64,000 nucleotides of DNA from Siphonodentalium dalli (taxonomy: Eukaryota; Mollusca; Scaphopoda; Gadilida; Siphonodentaliidae): NCBI GenBank assembly GCA_032622095.1, contig CP136068.1, positions 154,963,151-155,027,150 of the forward strand. Reading direction: 5' to 3'. Below are positions 46,601 to 59,189 of this stretch, one piece after another. A model generated the notes under the pieces. The model was given only the letters and a program-made list of their open reading frames with translations, made no database searches and was not told the DNA's origin. Numbering within the stretch: the stretch's first letter is position 1; every line of letters starts with the position of its first letter. Made by a program: the position numbers and the translations under genes.

Positions 46601-48507
46601 ATGGACAATCTACCCAAGATTATTACGGACTGCATACCCAACAAGTGTATGGACATTTTTTCAATCTCCGAACATGAAATATATTTTATTTGTTGCAACG
46701 AACTACTCATCAATGTGATGGACAATCTACCCAAGATTATTACGGACTGCGTACCCAACAAGTGTAAGGACATTTTTTCAATCTCCGAAAATGAAATATA
46801 TTTTATTTGTTGCAACGAACTACTCATCAATGTGATGGACAATCTACCCAAGATTATTACGGACTGCGAACCCAACTAGTGTATATGGACATCTTTTCAA
46901 TCTCCGAACATTGATAAGTAGTTTGATGCAACAAATAAAATATTATGTTATTTGTTGCAACGAACTACTCATCAATGTGATGGACAATCTACCCACGATT
47001 ATTACTGACTGCGTACCCAACTAGTGTAAGAACATTTTTTCAATCTCCGAACATGTCAGAAATATAATTTATTTGTTAAAATGAACTACTCATCAATGTG
47101 ATGGACAATCTACCCAAGATTATTACGGACTGCATACCCAACTAGTGTATGGACATTTCTTCAATCTCCGAACATGAAATATATTTTATTTGTTGCAACG
47201 AACTACTCATCAATGTGATGGACAATCTACCCAAGATTATTACGGACTGCATACCCAACTAGTGTATGGACATTTTTTCAATCTCCGAACATGAAATATA
47301 TTTTATTTGTTGCAACGAACTACTCATCAATGTGATGGACAATCTACCCAAGATTATTACGGACTGCGTACCCAACAAGTGTAAGGACATTTTTTCAATC
47401 TCCGAACATGAAATATATTTTATTTGTTGCAACAAACTACTCATCAATGTGATGGACAATCTACCCAAGATTATTACGGACTGCGTACCCAACTAGTGTA
47501 TGGACATTTTTTCAATCTCCGAACATGAAATATATTTTATTTATTGCAACGAACTACTCATCAATGTGATGGACAATCTACCCAAGATTATTACGGACTG
47601 CATACCCAACAAGTGTATGGACATTTTTTCAATCTCCGAACATGAAATATATTTTATTTGTTGCAACGAACTACTCATCAATGTGATGGACAATCTACCC
47701 AAGATTATTACGGACTGCGTACCCAACAAGTGTAAGGACATTTTTTCAATCTCCGAAAATGAAATATATTTTATTTGTTGCAACGAACTACTCATCAATG
47801 TGATGGACAATCTACCCAAGATTATTACGGACTGCGAACCCAACTAGTGTATATGGACATCTTTTCAATCTCCGAACATTGATAAGTAGTTTGATGCAAC
47901 AAATAAAATATTATGTTATTTGTTGCAACGAACTACTCATCAATGTGATGGACAATCTACCCACGATTATTACGGACTGCGTACCCAACTAGTGTAAGAA
48001 CATTTTTTCAATCTCCGAACATGTCAGAAATATAATTTATTTGTTAAAATGAACTACTCATCAATGCGATGGACAATCTACCCAAGATTATTACGGACTG
48101 CATACCCAACTAGTGTATGGACATTTCTTCAATCTCCGAACATGAAATATATTTTATTTGTTGCAACGAACTACTCATCAATGTGATGGACAATCTACCC
48201 AAGATTATTACGGACTGCATACCCAACTAGTGTATGGACATTTTTTCAATCTCCGAACATGAAATATATTTTATTTGTTGCAACGAACTACTCATCAATG
48301 TGATGGACAATCTACCGAAGATTATTACGGACTGCATACCCAACAAGTGTAATAGTGTATGGACATTTTTTCAATCTCCGAACATGAAATATATTTTATT
48401 TGTTGCAACGAACTACTCATCAATGTGATGGACAATCTACCCAAGATTATTACGGACTGCGTACCCAACTAGCGTAAGAAAATGTTTTCAATCTCAGAAC
48501 ATGAAAT

Positions 48508-49710
48508 AAAAGTTACCAAATAATGAAAATTTCCTCACGAATAGTAGTATAATGATAGTATGAATGCAATATTATCCACAAAACACATTATTTGAGCCGT
48601 ATGTTTGTTTATATACAGCACATTAAGAGTGCACGATAAGCAAAACACTGAACATCGTGGTTATTTTTTTTTAGGAGTTATTCATGGTGACCCATTCAAC
48701 AACGAAATCTTGAGTGGCGAGAATTAGCAAGCGCTAAACTGCTATGTTGTAAACAACATGGCAGCAGTTTTAACCAAAGTGAGGCCTCCTGGTCTTGAGT
48801 GTTTTGCGTATCAGACACTCTTTATGTACTGTACTGTAACATAATTTGAGTTTTGTTTACATATTTTAATATTCTTTCTGTATATGGCAGTTTTAATGGA
48901 TCAGACTATTTTAACAGCAATCCCCATCGCGAAATTCCCCAGTTGAAGTTGGTGATGTTCACCCAAATAGGGACCTTGATTATGCAGTTTATCTTCTGCA
49001 AATTAGCAATATAGACACTGAACAGAAGAGAAAAAGTAACTAAAAACAATGTTAATTTGTGAGTGACTATAGATACTTCCCAGAAGATGAGGCCCAAGCA
49101 GAATGAGATCCCCACAGGGTGAATTTGGTGATACTAGCCCACTGTGTGGGGTGTATCACTAAATTCACCCTCTGGAACCTCAGTCTGCAAATAACAGACA
49201 CACTATTTCAAGGCATTGAATTAAGGTGTGGATGAGAATAGAGGAGATTACTGTACCTGTCAGAATATCTTCTTAATGAATGGTCTTATGCTTCCACTTC
49301 TGTATATATTTGAACAAGGTCACATACAGTGGGTATACAGATTCGTCTGATTCCTGCAATATAATATGATTACATCAGCATGTATGAACAAGGTCACATA
49401 CAGTGGATATACAGATTCAACAGATTCCTACAATATAATATGATTACATCAGCATGTATGGACAACCCCCAACACGTAGGCCTACATCTATAAACTGATA
49501 AATGAATAGAATAGAATTTATTGAGCCTCATTACAACAATTGCAATATTCTCCAATATAACAATGTAAACATTTGAGAAAATATAACATAAAGCAAGAAA
49601 CAGACTAGATGAGGTAGTGAGGGTTGAAGGTGAGAAGTTAAAAAGTAAGTGAGTGATAGCTTTACAGAGTTGATCTAGAGCATTAAATATATATTTGCAT
49701 GGGAGTGCCC
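48508..49710. repeat. Satellite spacer copy 6
   Basis: 1,203 bp, 5,540 bp after copy 5. The extra length of that block equals the LINE insertion with its duplication (523 bp) plus a 969-bp internal duplication of satellite (46.6-47.9 kb). Confidence 0.85.
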
Positions 49711-52556
49711 ACATATTTTATTTGTTGCAACGAACTACTCATCAATGTGATGGACAATCTACCCAAGATTATTACGGACTGCGTACCCAACTAGTGTAAG
49801 AACATTTTTTCAATCTCCGAACATGAAATATATATGCAACGAACTACTCATCAATGTGATGGACAATCTACCCAATATCATTACGGACTGCATACCCAAC
49901 AAGTGTATGGACATCTTTTCAATCTCCGAACATGAAATATAATTTATTTGTTGCAACAAACTACTCATCAATGTGATGGACAATCTACCCAATATCATTA
50001 CGGACTGCATACCCAACAAGTGTATGGACATCTTTTCAATCTCCGAACATGAAATATAATTTATTTGTTGCAACAAACTACTCATCAATGTGATGGACAA
50101 TCTACCCAAGATTATTACGGACTGCATATCCAACTAGTGTAAGAACATTTTTTCAATCTCCGAACATGAAATATATATGCAACGAACTACTCATCAATGT
50201 GATGGACAATCTACCCAATATCATTACGGACTGCATACCCAACAAGTGTATGGACATCTTTTCAATCTCCGAACATGAAATATAATTTATTTGTTGCAAC
50301 AAACTACTCATCAATGTGATGGACAATCTACCCAAGATTATTACGGACTGCATATCCAACTAGTGTAAGAACATTTTTTCAATCTCCGAACATGAAATAT
50401 AATTTATTTGTTGCAACAAACTACTCATCAATGTGATGGACAATCTACCCAAGATTATTACGGACTGCATACCCAACTAGTGTATGGACATTTTTTCAAT
50501 CTCCGAACATGAAATATATTTTATTTGTTGCAACGAACTACTCATCAATGTGATGGACAATCTACCCAAGATTATTACGGACTGCGTACCCAACCAGTGT
50601 AAGAACATTTTTTCAATCTCCGAACATGAAATATAAATTATTTGTTAAAATGAACTACTCATCAATGTGATGGACAATCTACCCAAGATTATTACGGAGT
50701 GCGTACCCAACTAGCTATATATAGTGTAAGAACATTTTTTCAATCTCCGAACATGAAATATAATTTATTTGTTGCAACAAACTACTCATCAATGTGATGG
50801 ACAATCTACCCAAGATTATTACGGACTGCATACCCAACTAGTGTATGGACATTTTTTCAATCTCCGAACATGAAATATATTTTATTTGTTGCAACGAACT
50901 ACTCATCAATGTGATGGACAATCTACCCAAGATTATTACGGACTGCATACCCAACTAGTGTATGGACATTTTTTCAATCTCCGAACATGAAATATAAATT
51001 ATTTGTTAAAATGAACTACTCATTAATGTGATGGACAATCTACCCAAGATTATTACGGACTGCATACCCAACAAGTGTATATGGACATCTTTTCAATCTC
51101 CGAACATGAAATATATTTTATTTGTTGCAACGAACTACTCATCAATGTGATGGACAATCTACCCAAGATTATTACGGACTGCGTACCCAACTAGTGTAAG
51201 AACATTTTTTCAATCTCCGAACATGAAATATAAATTATTTGTTAAAATGAACTACTCATCAATGTGATGGACAATCTACCCAAGATTATTACGGACTGCG
51301 TACCCAACTAGTGTATGGACATTTTTTCAATTTCCGAACATGAAATATATTTTATTTGTTGCAACGAACTACTCATCAATGTGATGGACAATCTACCCAA
51401 GATTATTACGGACTGCGTACCCAACTAGTGTAAGAACATTTTTTCAATCTCCGAACATGAAATATAAATTATTTGTTAAAATGAACTACTCATCAATGTG
51501 ATGGACAATCTACCCAAGATTATTACGGACTGCGTACCCAACTAGTGTATGGACATTTTTTCAATCTCCGAACATGAAATATATTTTATTTGTTGCAACG
51601 AACTACTCATCAATGTGATGGACAATCTACCCAAGATTATTACGGACTGCATACCCAACAAGTGTATGGACATTTTTTCAATCTCCGAACATGAAATATA
51701 TTTTATTTGTTGCAACGAACTACTCATCAATGTGATGGACAATCTACCCAAGATTATTACGGACTGCGTACCCAACAAGTGTAAGGACATTTTTTCAATC
51801 TCCGAAAATGAAATATATTTTATTTGTTGCAACGAACTACTCATCAATGTGATGGACAATCTACCCAAGATTATTACGGACTGCGAACCCAACTAGTGTA
51901 TATGGACATCTTTTCAATCTCCGAACATTGATAAGTAGTTTGATGCAACAAATAAAATATTATGTTATTTGTTGCAACGAACTACTCATCAATGTGATGG
52001 ACAATCTACCCACGATTATTACTGACTGCGTACCCAACTAGTGTAAGAACATTTTTTCAATCTCCGAACATGTCAGAAATATAATTTATTTGTTAAAATG
52101 AACTACTCATCAATGTGATGGACAATCTACCCAAGATTATTACGGACTGCATACCCAACTAGTGTATGGACATTTCTTCAATCTCCGAACATGAAATATA
52201 TTTTATTTGTTGCAACGAACTACTCATCAATGTGATGGACAATCTACCCAAGATTATTACGGACTGCATACCCAACTAGTGTATGGACATTTTTTCAATC
52301 TCCGAACATGAAATATATTTTATTTGTTGCAACGAACTACTCATCAATGTGATGGACAATCTACCGAAGATTATTACGGACTGCATACCCAACAAGTGTA
52401 ATAGTGTATGGACATTTTTTCAATCTCCGAACATGAAATATATTTTATTTGTTGCAACGAACTACTCATCAATGTGATGGACAATCTACCCAAGATTATT
52501 ACGGACTGCGTACCCAACTAGCGTAAGAAAATGTTTTCAATCTCAGAACATGAAAT

Positions 52557-53642
52557 AAAAGTTACCAAATAATGAAAATTTCCTCACGAATAGTAGTATA
52601 ATGATAGTATGAATGCAATATTATCCACAAAACACATTATTTGAGCCGTATGTTTGTTTATATACAGCACATTAAGAGTGCACGATAAGCAAAACACTGA
52701 ACATCGTGGTTATTTTTTTTTAGGAGTTATTCATGGTGACCCATTCAACAACGAAATCTTGAGTGGCGAGAATTAGCAAGCGCTAAACTGCTATGTTGTA
52801 AACAACATGGCAGCAGTTTTAACCAAAGTGAGGCCTCCTGGTCTTGAGTGTTTTGCGTATCAGACACTCTTTATGTACTGTACTGTAACATAATTTGGGT
52901 TTTGTTTAAATATTTAATATTCTTTCTGTATATGGCAGTTTTAATGGATCAGACTATTTTAACAGCAATCCCCGTCGCGAAATTCCCCAGTTGAAGTTGG
53001 TGATGTTCACCCAAATAGGGACCTTGATTATGCAGTTTATCTTCTGCAAATTAGCAATATAGACACTGAACAGAAGAGAAAAAGTAACTAAAAACAATGT
53101 TAATTTGTGAGTGACTATAGATACTTCCCAGAAGATGAGGCCCAAGCAGAATGAGATCCCCACAGGGTGAATTTGGTGATACTAGCCCACTGTGTGGGGT
53201 GTATCACTAAATTCACCCTCTGGGACCTCAGTCTGCAAATAACAGACACACTATTTCAAGGCATTGAATTAAGGTGTGGATGAGAATAGAGGAGATTACT
53301 GTACCTGTCAGAATATCTTCTTAATGAATGGTCTTATGCTTCCACTTCTGTATATATTTGAACAAGGTCACATACAGTGGGTATACAGATTCGTCTGATT
53401 CCTGCAATATAATATGATTACATCAGCATGTATGAACAAGGTCACATACAGTGGATATACAGATTCAACAGATTCCTACAATATAATATGATTACATCAG
53501 CATGTATGGACAACCCCCAACACGTAGGCCTACATCTATAAACTGATAAATGAATAGAATAGAATTTATTGAGCCTCATTACAACAATTGCAATATTCTC
53601 CAATATAACAATGTAAACATTTGAGAAAATATAACATAAAGC
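52557..53642. repeat. Satellite spacer copy 7, cut by assembly gap
   Basis: It matches copy 6 with a few changes (for example AATTTGGGTTTTGTTTAAAT for AATTTGAGTTTTGTTTACAT) until the Ns begin. Confidence 0.85.
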
Positions 53643-53742
53643 NNNNNNNNNNNNNNNNNNNNNNNNNNNNNNNNNNNNNNNNNNNNNNNNNNNNNNNNNN
53701 NNNNNNNNNNNNNNNNNNNNNNNNNNNNNNNNNNNNNNNNNN
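53643..53742. other. Assembly gap (100 N)
   Basis: Exactly 100 N separate satellite spacer from lectin-gene exon. Round-number gaps usually mark unknown length. The upstream exons of the lectin gene and more satellite may be missing here. Confidence 0.95.
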
Positions 53743-56700
53743 TCTGTCGGCGACGACCCTGGTTACTGGGGATCTTCATTTCCAAAAAATGTCGGTGGTA
53801 ATAAGGTGTTCGTGTATTACAGAGGCACTGAGTGGGAGAACAATGACGGTCTCCAAACCTACGATTACATTTGTGAGAATGGTATGTATTAACCATTTAT
53901 ACATACCTCATTGACGAGTAGTTATCCTTCGGGAAATGGTCAGATAATAAATAGGTCGTTTGTTGTACTTATTTATCTAAACATTTCCACCAATAAATAG
54001 AAATTTATTTTCACTTTTATTATGTTTCGTGTGCTTATATTTCCTGAACACTCCCCCAGATGAATAATAGACCATTCCATTCTACTTGTATACGTGGAGG
54101 GAAGCGTATAAAGGGTTAGAGTAGTACAGACTTGGATTATTTCAACATGGATTGTCGTCTTTCCACACTCTTAAAACAATAGGTACTCCATAGTACCTAC
54201 GTAGGTACTGAACTTGTCCCGTTGGGAGTAGCTCTGGAGTACTTGTCCAGGTACTCTGGAGTACCAAATGTCAAAACAGGTACCCCAGGAGTACGTGCTT
54301 ACGTGGATAGTACCTAGATATTTGGTACTCCAGAGTACCAAATATATAGATACTATGTGGAGAACCTGCCCAAGTACCAGCACTCGAAATTACGAAAAGA
54401 TGTCCGACGGCAAATTTAACAATGATGCCACGGCGTTTTAAACATCGAATTAAGTACAAAACCCCGATCGAGGTTCTTCGTGATTATGTTATGAGTTACA
54501 TGGACTCCCTGACATATTGCAAAATGAAATAATCCTAATTATATTACTTTTATCTTGATCGTGTTTTTGTAATTAATTCAAGATTTAATACATCGATTTC
54601 AGGATTTCCCCTGACCTGTTCCCTGCACGCGGAGTACAATATGTCTGACTGTCTAAAATAATCGGCCAAATTTCTTAATTTGTGTGTAATAATATTAAAG
54701 TAAACAAACAGTATTAGTCAAACAATCTTAAACAGGTCTGGGTGAAACACAAATCGATCTATAATAGCCCGATAAATAAAACACTACTTTGCGATAAATC
54801 GCAAACCTTTGCGAATTGCAAGCTACTTTGTGATAAATATATGCGATTTATCGCAATGGTTTGTGATTTATCGCAGATATATTTTTATGCGTTGGTATCA
54901 CAACACTATAAATCCGTATGCCTAACAGTATCATTTGGTCACAGAATCCGTAGAAACAACATTCAAAACAATGTTCAGCAGACTCCGCAACTGGACGATT
55001 TTGCGACACGGTTGTCAACTGGTAGTCGTGGCCGCACATATGTTTAGATGAAGATAGATGAGTATGGTGCACCATGAATGACTGCATGGTCTGTGTCCGT
55101 ACGTCAGTTCGCGATCATTAGTTCCGAAGAAGAGAATATCGACTCACCAATTCCAACTAAACTTTCTCAGTTTCTACATTGTTGTTGATATTGTCCTGTA
55201 CTAATCACTAGTGGTTGACATCATTAAAGCTTTGGGAAATTATTTTTTTGTCAGTATGCATACCAAGTGTAACATCATTGGCTTGGAATTTTGTGAACAG
55301 TGACAGTCAAATTAACAACTCGAAAATATCAACATCGATATTAGTTTAACAGCTTCTCCGGTTCACAGTCAGACTCAAATCAAACAGTGTTGACATTATT
55401 CCAAACATCTACAGTACACGCAGTAACTATTTGATCCAATATATAAATAAACACACGATCTCTGGCATTGCCTGAGATGATCCAATCTGTATGAAGGGTG
55501 GACAGGAAGAGAGCCATTTGCATGATTATGTTCACTCCAGGCCAAATTGAACCCAGTTGGGAGTGAGTGTGATGAAGTTTTCTTGGCCGCACTTGCTCCA
55601 AATTGGGCCAAAAACTTGTTTGCATATCTAAATCCGTTTTACGTGTATCAATGCTTTGTATTTAATGTATAATGTATGCTCTTTTGCCAATACAAATCAT
55701 CATAATTAGCATCATCATTACCACCACCATCATCATCATCATCATCACCAGCATCAGCACCATCAACAACATTATCAACACCATCGTCATTGTCATCAAC
55801 CTCATCACCATCAGAATCAGATTCACCACCACCACCACCACCATCACCATCATCATCACCATCACCATCATCGTCATCATCATCATCATCGTCATCATCT
55901 TCATCATCATCACCATCATAATCAACAACATCATCACCACCACCATTATCATCATCATTACGTCAAAATAAAAGCAGACGAAAATATTGTCAGTGTTATG
56001 GCGGTTTTGCAGATAATACCGCAACACCCAAAATCATCACCACCACCACCACCACCGCCACAACCGCAACCACCACAGCCACCACAACCACAACCACCGC
56101 ACCAACAACAACAACCACCACCACCGCCACCATAACCACCGCACCGACAACAACAGCCGCCACAACCACCGCACCAACAACAACCGCCCCACCAACAACC
56201 ACCACCAGCACCACCACCACCACAACCACCGAACCAACAACAACCACCACCACCACCACCGGACCAACAACAACAACCGCCGCATCAACAACAACAACCG
56301 CACCAACAACCACCACCACCACCACAACGACCGCACCAAAAACAACCACCACCGCACCAACTACGACAAATGGCGCACCAACCGTCATCACCACCACCAC
56401 TGCACCAACAACAACCACCGCACGAACAGCCGCGTCACCAACAACGACCACCGCACCAACAACCACCGTCGCGCCAACAGCCGCCACACCAACAACAGCC
56501 GCCACACCAACAACCACAACACCAACAATCACCACCGCACCAACACCCACAATCACAACGACGACAACAGGAGCTACCGTCGCATCAATAACTACAGCGT
56601 CAACAACAACAACAACAACAACAACCGCCGCACCGTCGACAGCCACCGCACCAACAACAGCCGGACCAATAACCGGGACCACCACACTGACGCAATCAAC

Positions 56701-57679
56701 AGGTAATCAAATATATACATGTAGCATTATTTAAATGATGCCAGTGAAGATAATTATAGCATTGACAGGAAAAGGCGAACTCTTACCCGGGATATTGTTA
56801 TCGAACAATCACCGGTCTTTGATATTGAGATTTATATTCCGCTGGTGGTTGGGTGACATTTAACGCTCTGTCCCTTAATAGCTTATACAGATATGCATGT
56901 AACAGCTTTACAGTTGTAAATATGTACACGTAAAGACGGTTTGACAGGTATACATATGTAAATGTGCAGTTTGAGAGTTATATATGCATTAAGATGTATT
57001 TAATTGCCGAATTTTAATTCACACACGACTGATTGATGATCGAGTTGAGAAACGATAAATTACTTTAGATGGAAGAGACAGCTCGGATTACAGCATATGT
57101 ATTTAATTTTGGCTTGTGTATTTAAAGGTTCGATCAGCCATACGGCTTTGATAACTCAATCGTCAAGTATTAACTGGTTATGTTCCAACGTCGAAGAAAC
57201 TAACATGCATTTGATTTGTATTCGTTTGTATTCTTGCCAATGGTTTCTGTGCTAATTAGCTATAAATAAACTAACTGTGTTGTCGCAGTTACCGTGCATG
57301 TATGCTAAGTTCTACCGTGCGAGTCAATGAAATGGAAGGGTAGAATTCATTAGATGCGAATTTTGTTTTATCTTTTCTAACTGTTATTTACTTCACAACA
57401 GCTGCTGCAACCAACCAAACAACGAAACCGCCAATACGGAACCCAAAGGGACTAACACTGCAACTGAGACGCGAGAACGGACCTGAAACCTCAGTCATTG
57501 GAACGATGCCGGACACACCAGCTCTCAAATGCGGCCGACTCTGCAAGAACACCGAGAGATGCACCAATATTGCTATTAGAGCCAACGTTTGCTCCATGTA
57601 CAGCTCAAACGTCGTCGGTCCAAATGATCAATGTGATTCTATAAACAAGGAATGTTACGATGTTGTCAGTCAACCTTAG
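53743..57679 (+). CDS. Secreted mucin-like C-type-lectin-like protein, 3' three exons
   Basis: The exons are 53743-53881, 56013-56702 and 57402-57679 (stop TAG). All junctions are GT/AG in phase 1, and I read them as one frame of 320 residues without a break. The first exon (5' end in the gap) encodes GYWGSSFPKNVGGNKVF and TEWENNDGLQTYDYICE, resembling the last part of a C-type lectin fold. The second encodes about 230 residues of Thr with Ala and Pro (TTTTTAPTTTT style), expected to be heavily O-glycosylated. The third has CGRLCKNTERCTNIAIRANV followed by CSMYSS and ECYD, resembling a PAN/apple-type Cys-rich module. A secreted or mucus lectin is likely. The Cys expected six residues into the WENNDG motif is absent. 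No transmembrane segment follows. Function in adhesion or immunity is inference. Confidence 0.75.
54178..54360. repeat. Cluster of GTAC-centred palindromes in the first lectin-gene intron
   Basis: GGTACT/AGTACC motifs recur about twelve times, for example AGTACCTACGTAGGTACT and TTTGGTACTCCAGAGTACCA. The outer parts pair with each other (GGTACTCCA.AGTACC on both sides), so it may be a foldback element. Confidence 0.5.
54785..54880. repeat. Cluster of TGCGATAAATCGCA palindromes
   Basis: TTTGCGATAAATCGCAAA, ATGCGATTTATCGCAATG and GTGATTTATCGCA lie within 95 bp. This is possibly the core of a small palindromic element in the same intron. Confidence 0.45.
55695..55970. repeat. ATC/CAT trinucleotide microsatellite
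   Basis: An imperfect (CAT/CAC)n run of about 275 bp in the intron just before the Thr-rich exon. Long Met/Val and Ile/Thr frames on both strands come only from this repeat. Confidence 0.9.
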
Positions 57680-58569
57680 ACATCAGTTCGCCCGACATTA
57701 CGTCCACTCCAAGAATATGAATTGACAATAATTTGTACCGACTCGCGCCACAAAGACACTTTTAACGATAATTAGTGTCTATATATATCATGCGTCATTT
57801 GAAGCGGAATTGTTACTGACTCTATCAAATCAGTCACGTCACATAGCAGCCCCGTACCTCTCGTATTTATTGAAAAGATCAGTTCCATGAAACAGATAGC
57901 TATCAACTAAATTTAAAAACGTCCATCTTGTCAAATTTTGTTAGGCGCCAGTCGGTACCAAGTTATGTCAAATCCGATTCTTGGAGTGGACGTCATGTCG
58001 GACGATAAAGAAAAAAAATAGCAGGTCGGCATCAGACCAATGGTCATGACCGGAGTTCTTTATAGACAATTTTTACACGGGATATATCAAATTGAAAGGT
58101 AATAAAATATATTTCTATCGATATATGAGGCTGTTATGTAACAAATATTATGTTTGTGTATTTTGAACCAGTTTGTTGACTTAGAATTGTTTTTCAAATA
58201 ATAGCCCCGAAGGTGATAGATAACTTTCTATAGGATTAAGTATTACTGAGGGTGGGTCATGTTATTTCTGGGAACCTGTGATTCTTCATTGCAATATCTG
58301 GGCGGTACGATGTTTTATTATATGCTTGCCAATATTGATACATGGGTAATAACATGCCCTTCTAGCTATATAGAGTCTTTTTTGTAACAAATATTATTTT
58401 TGTGTATTTTTATGGACTTAGAAAAATGATAAAATTATAGCCCCGAAGAAGATAGATATCTTTCTATATCTTTCTATAAGTATTACTGTGGTGCACGGGG
58501 CCATTTTATGTTCTGTGGACCTAGATTCTTCTTTGCAATATTTGGGGGCATATTTTATTATATGCGTGC
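57680..58569. other. Lectin-gene 3' flank and a diverged tandem duplication
   Basis: AATAAA at 58101-58106 is a possible polyadenylation signal, 420 bp after the stop. Two diverged copies of about 240 bp (starting near 58135 and 58377) share TGTAACAAATATTAT, TAGCCCCGAAG and AAGTATTACTG. Confidence 0.45.
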
Positions 58570-58787
58570 CAAGCCTTGAAATAGGGTATCTGTCATTTGC
58601 AGAATGAGGTCCCCAGAGGGTGAATTTAGTGATGCTACCCCGCATAGCGGGCTAGCATCACCAAATTCACCCTCTGGGGACCTCATTCTGCTTATATCTC
58701 AGCAGAATGAGGTTCCCAGAGGGTGAATTTGGTGATGCTAGCCCGCACCTCATTCTGCAAATGACAGACACCCTATTTCAAGGCTTG
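58570..58787. mobile_element. hAT-type MITE, 8-bp target duplication (7/8)
   Basis: A 218-bp element with 41-bp inverted ends (CAAGCCTTGAAATAGGGT... and ...ACCCTATTTCAAGGCTTG). It is flanked by ATGCGTGC and ATGCTTGC. Inside is a near-perfect palindrome of about 90 bp around CCCCGCATAGCGGG. A diverged relative sits in each satellite spacer. The 8-bp duplication and CA(A/G)-type ends suggest hAT. Confidence 0.75.
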
Positions 58788-58799
58788 ATGCTTGCCTAT

Positions 58800-59189
58800 A
58801 AAATAGCGGGAAATAACCGAAACGTAGCTCGTCGTGTGGATCTGAAGCCACAGTGAAATACGAGTTCGTTATTTCACTGTAGCTTTCGTTATTTCACTGC
58901 AGTTTTCGGCGGTTTACGAGAGCGCGAATGCCGGTCAACCAATTGTTTTTTTCCGGACATTGTTAAATTTGTTGGAAATGTCAAATGCATAACTGTTACA
59001 TTACATTTGTATTTTATATGAAATAAAGATTATGAATTACCAATACAGTTTTCTCAAGAATATATTATCCGGTTTGCCTATGTACGTGATGACAGTTAAT
59101 CAAACCGATTGCTACCGAGTGTGGCAGATAGTTACAGGTATGATTCTGTACTTATAATACAGTTGAACCACACGGGTGCCTTTGCCACT
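58800..59189. other. Stretch without recognisable genes
   Basis: GTTATTTCACTG occurs twice (58868-58900). No exon is supported. Confidence 0.4.

Larger units (their letters stand above)
29738..53642. repeat. 117-bp satellite in higher-order blocks with seven spacers
   Basis: The basic unit is about 117 bp. It runs from TGGACATTTTTTCAATCTCC, through TTATTTGTTGCAACGAACTA and GATGGACAATCTACCCAAGA, to TTATTACGGACTGC, then (A/G)TACCCAAC(T/A)AGTGTA. Groups of units alternate with spacers that are nearly identical copies of one another. Spacer-to-spacer distances are 3743, 3579, 1947, 3579, 5540 and 4048 bp. Unit variants (CAAGTGTAAGGAC, AAGAACATTTT, deletion forms lacking TTTATTTGT) recur in the same order in each block, so whole blocks were duplicated recently. 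The right edge is cut by an assembly gap, so true length is unknown. Confidence 0.9.

Noticed and set aside
31559-52477. Many 60-116 residue periodic frames in the satellite
   Set aside because: The unit is 117 bp (39 codons) and open on both strands. Frames simply count monomers between CTAG variants, and there is no independent evidence of coding.
29738-53642. CRISPR array
   Set aside because: Units are directly adjacent satellite monomers without unique spacers, and the sequence is clearly eukaryotic.
55662-56027. Met/Val-rich 121-residue frame
   Set aside because: Produced by the ATC/CAT microsatellite in an intron.
55996-56685. 229-residue Val-rich frame on the minus strand
   Set aside because: It is the reverse of the Thr-rich plus-strand exon, which has proper splice borders and phase continuity. 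The Val frame is a shadow of ACC/ACA codons.
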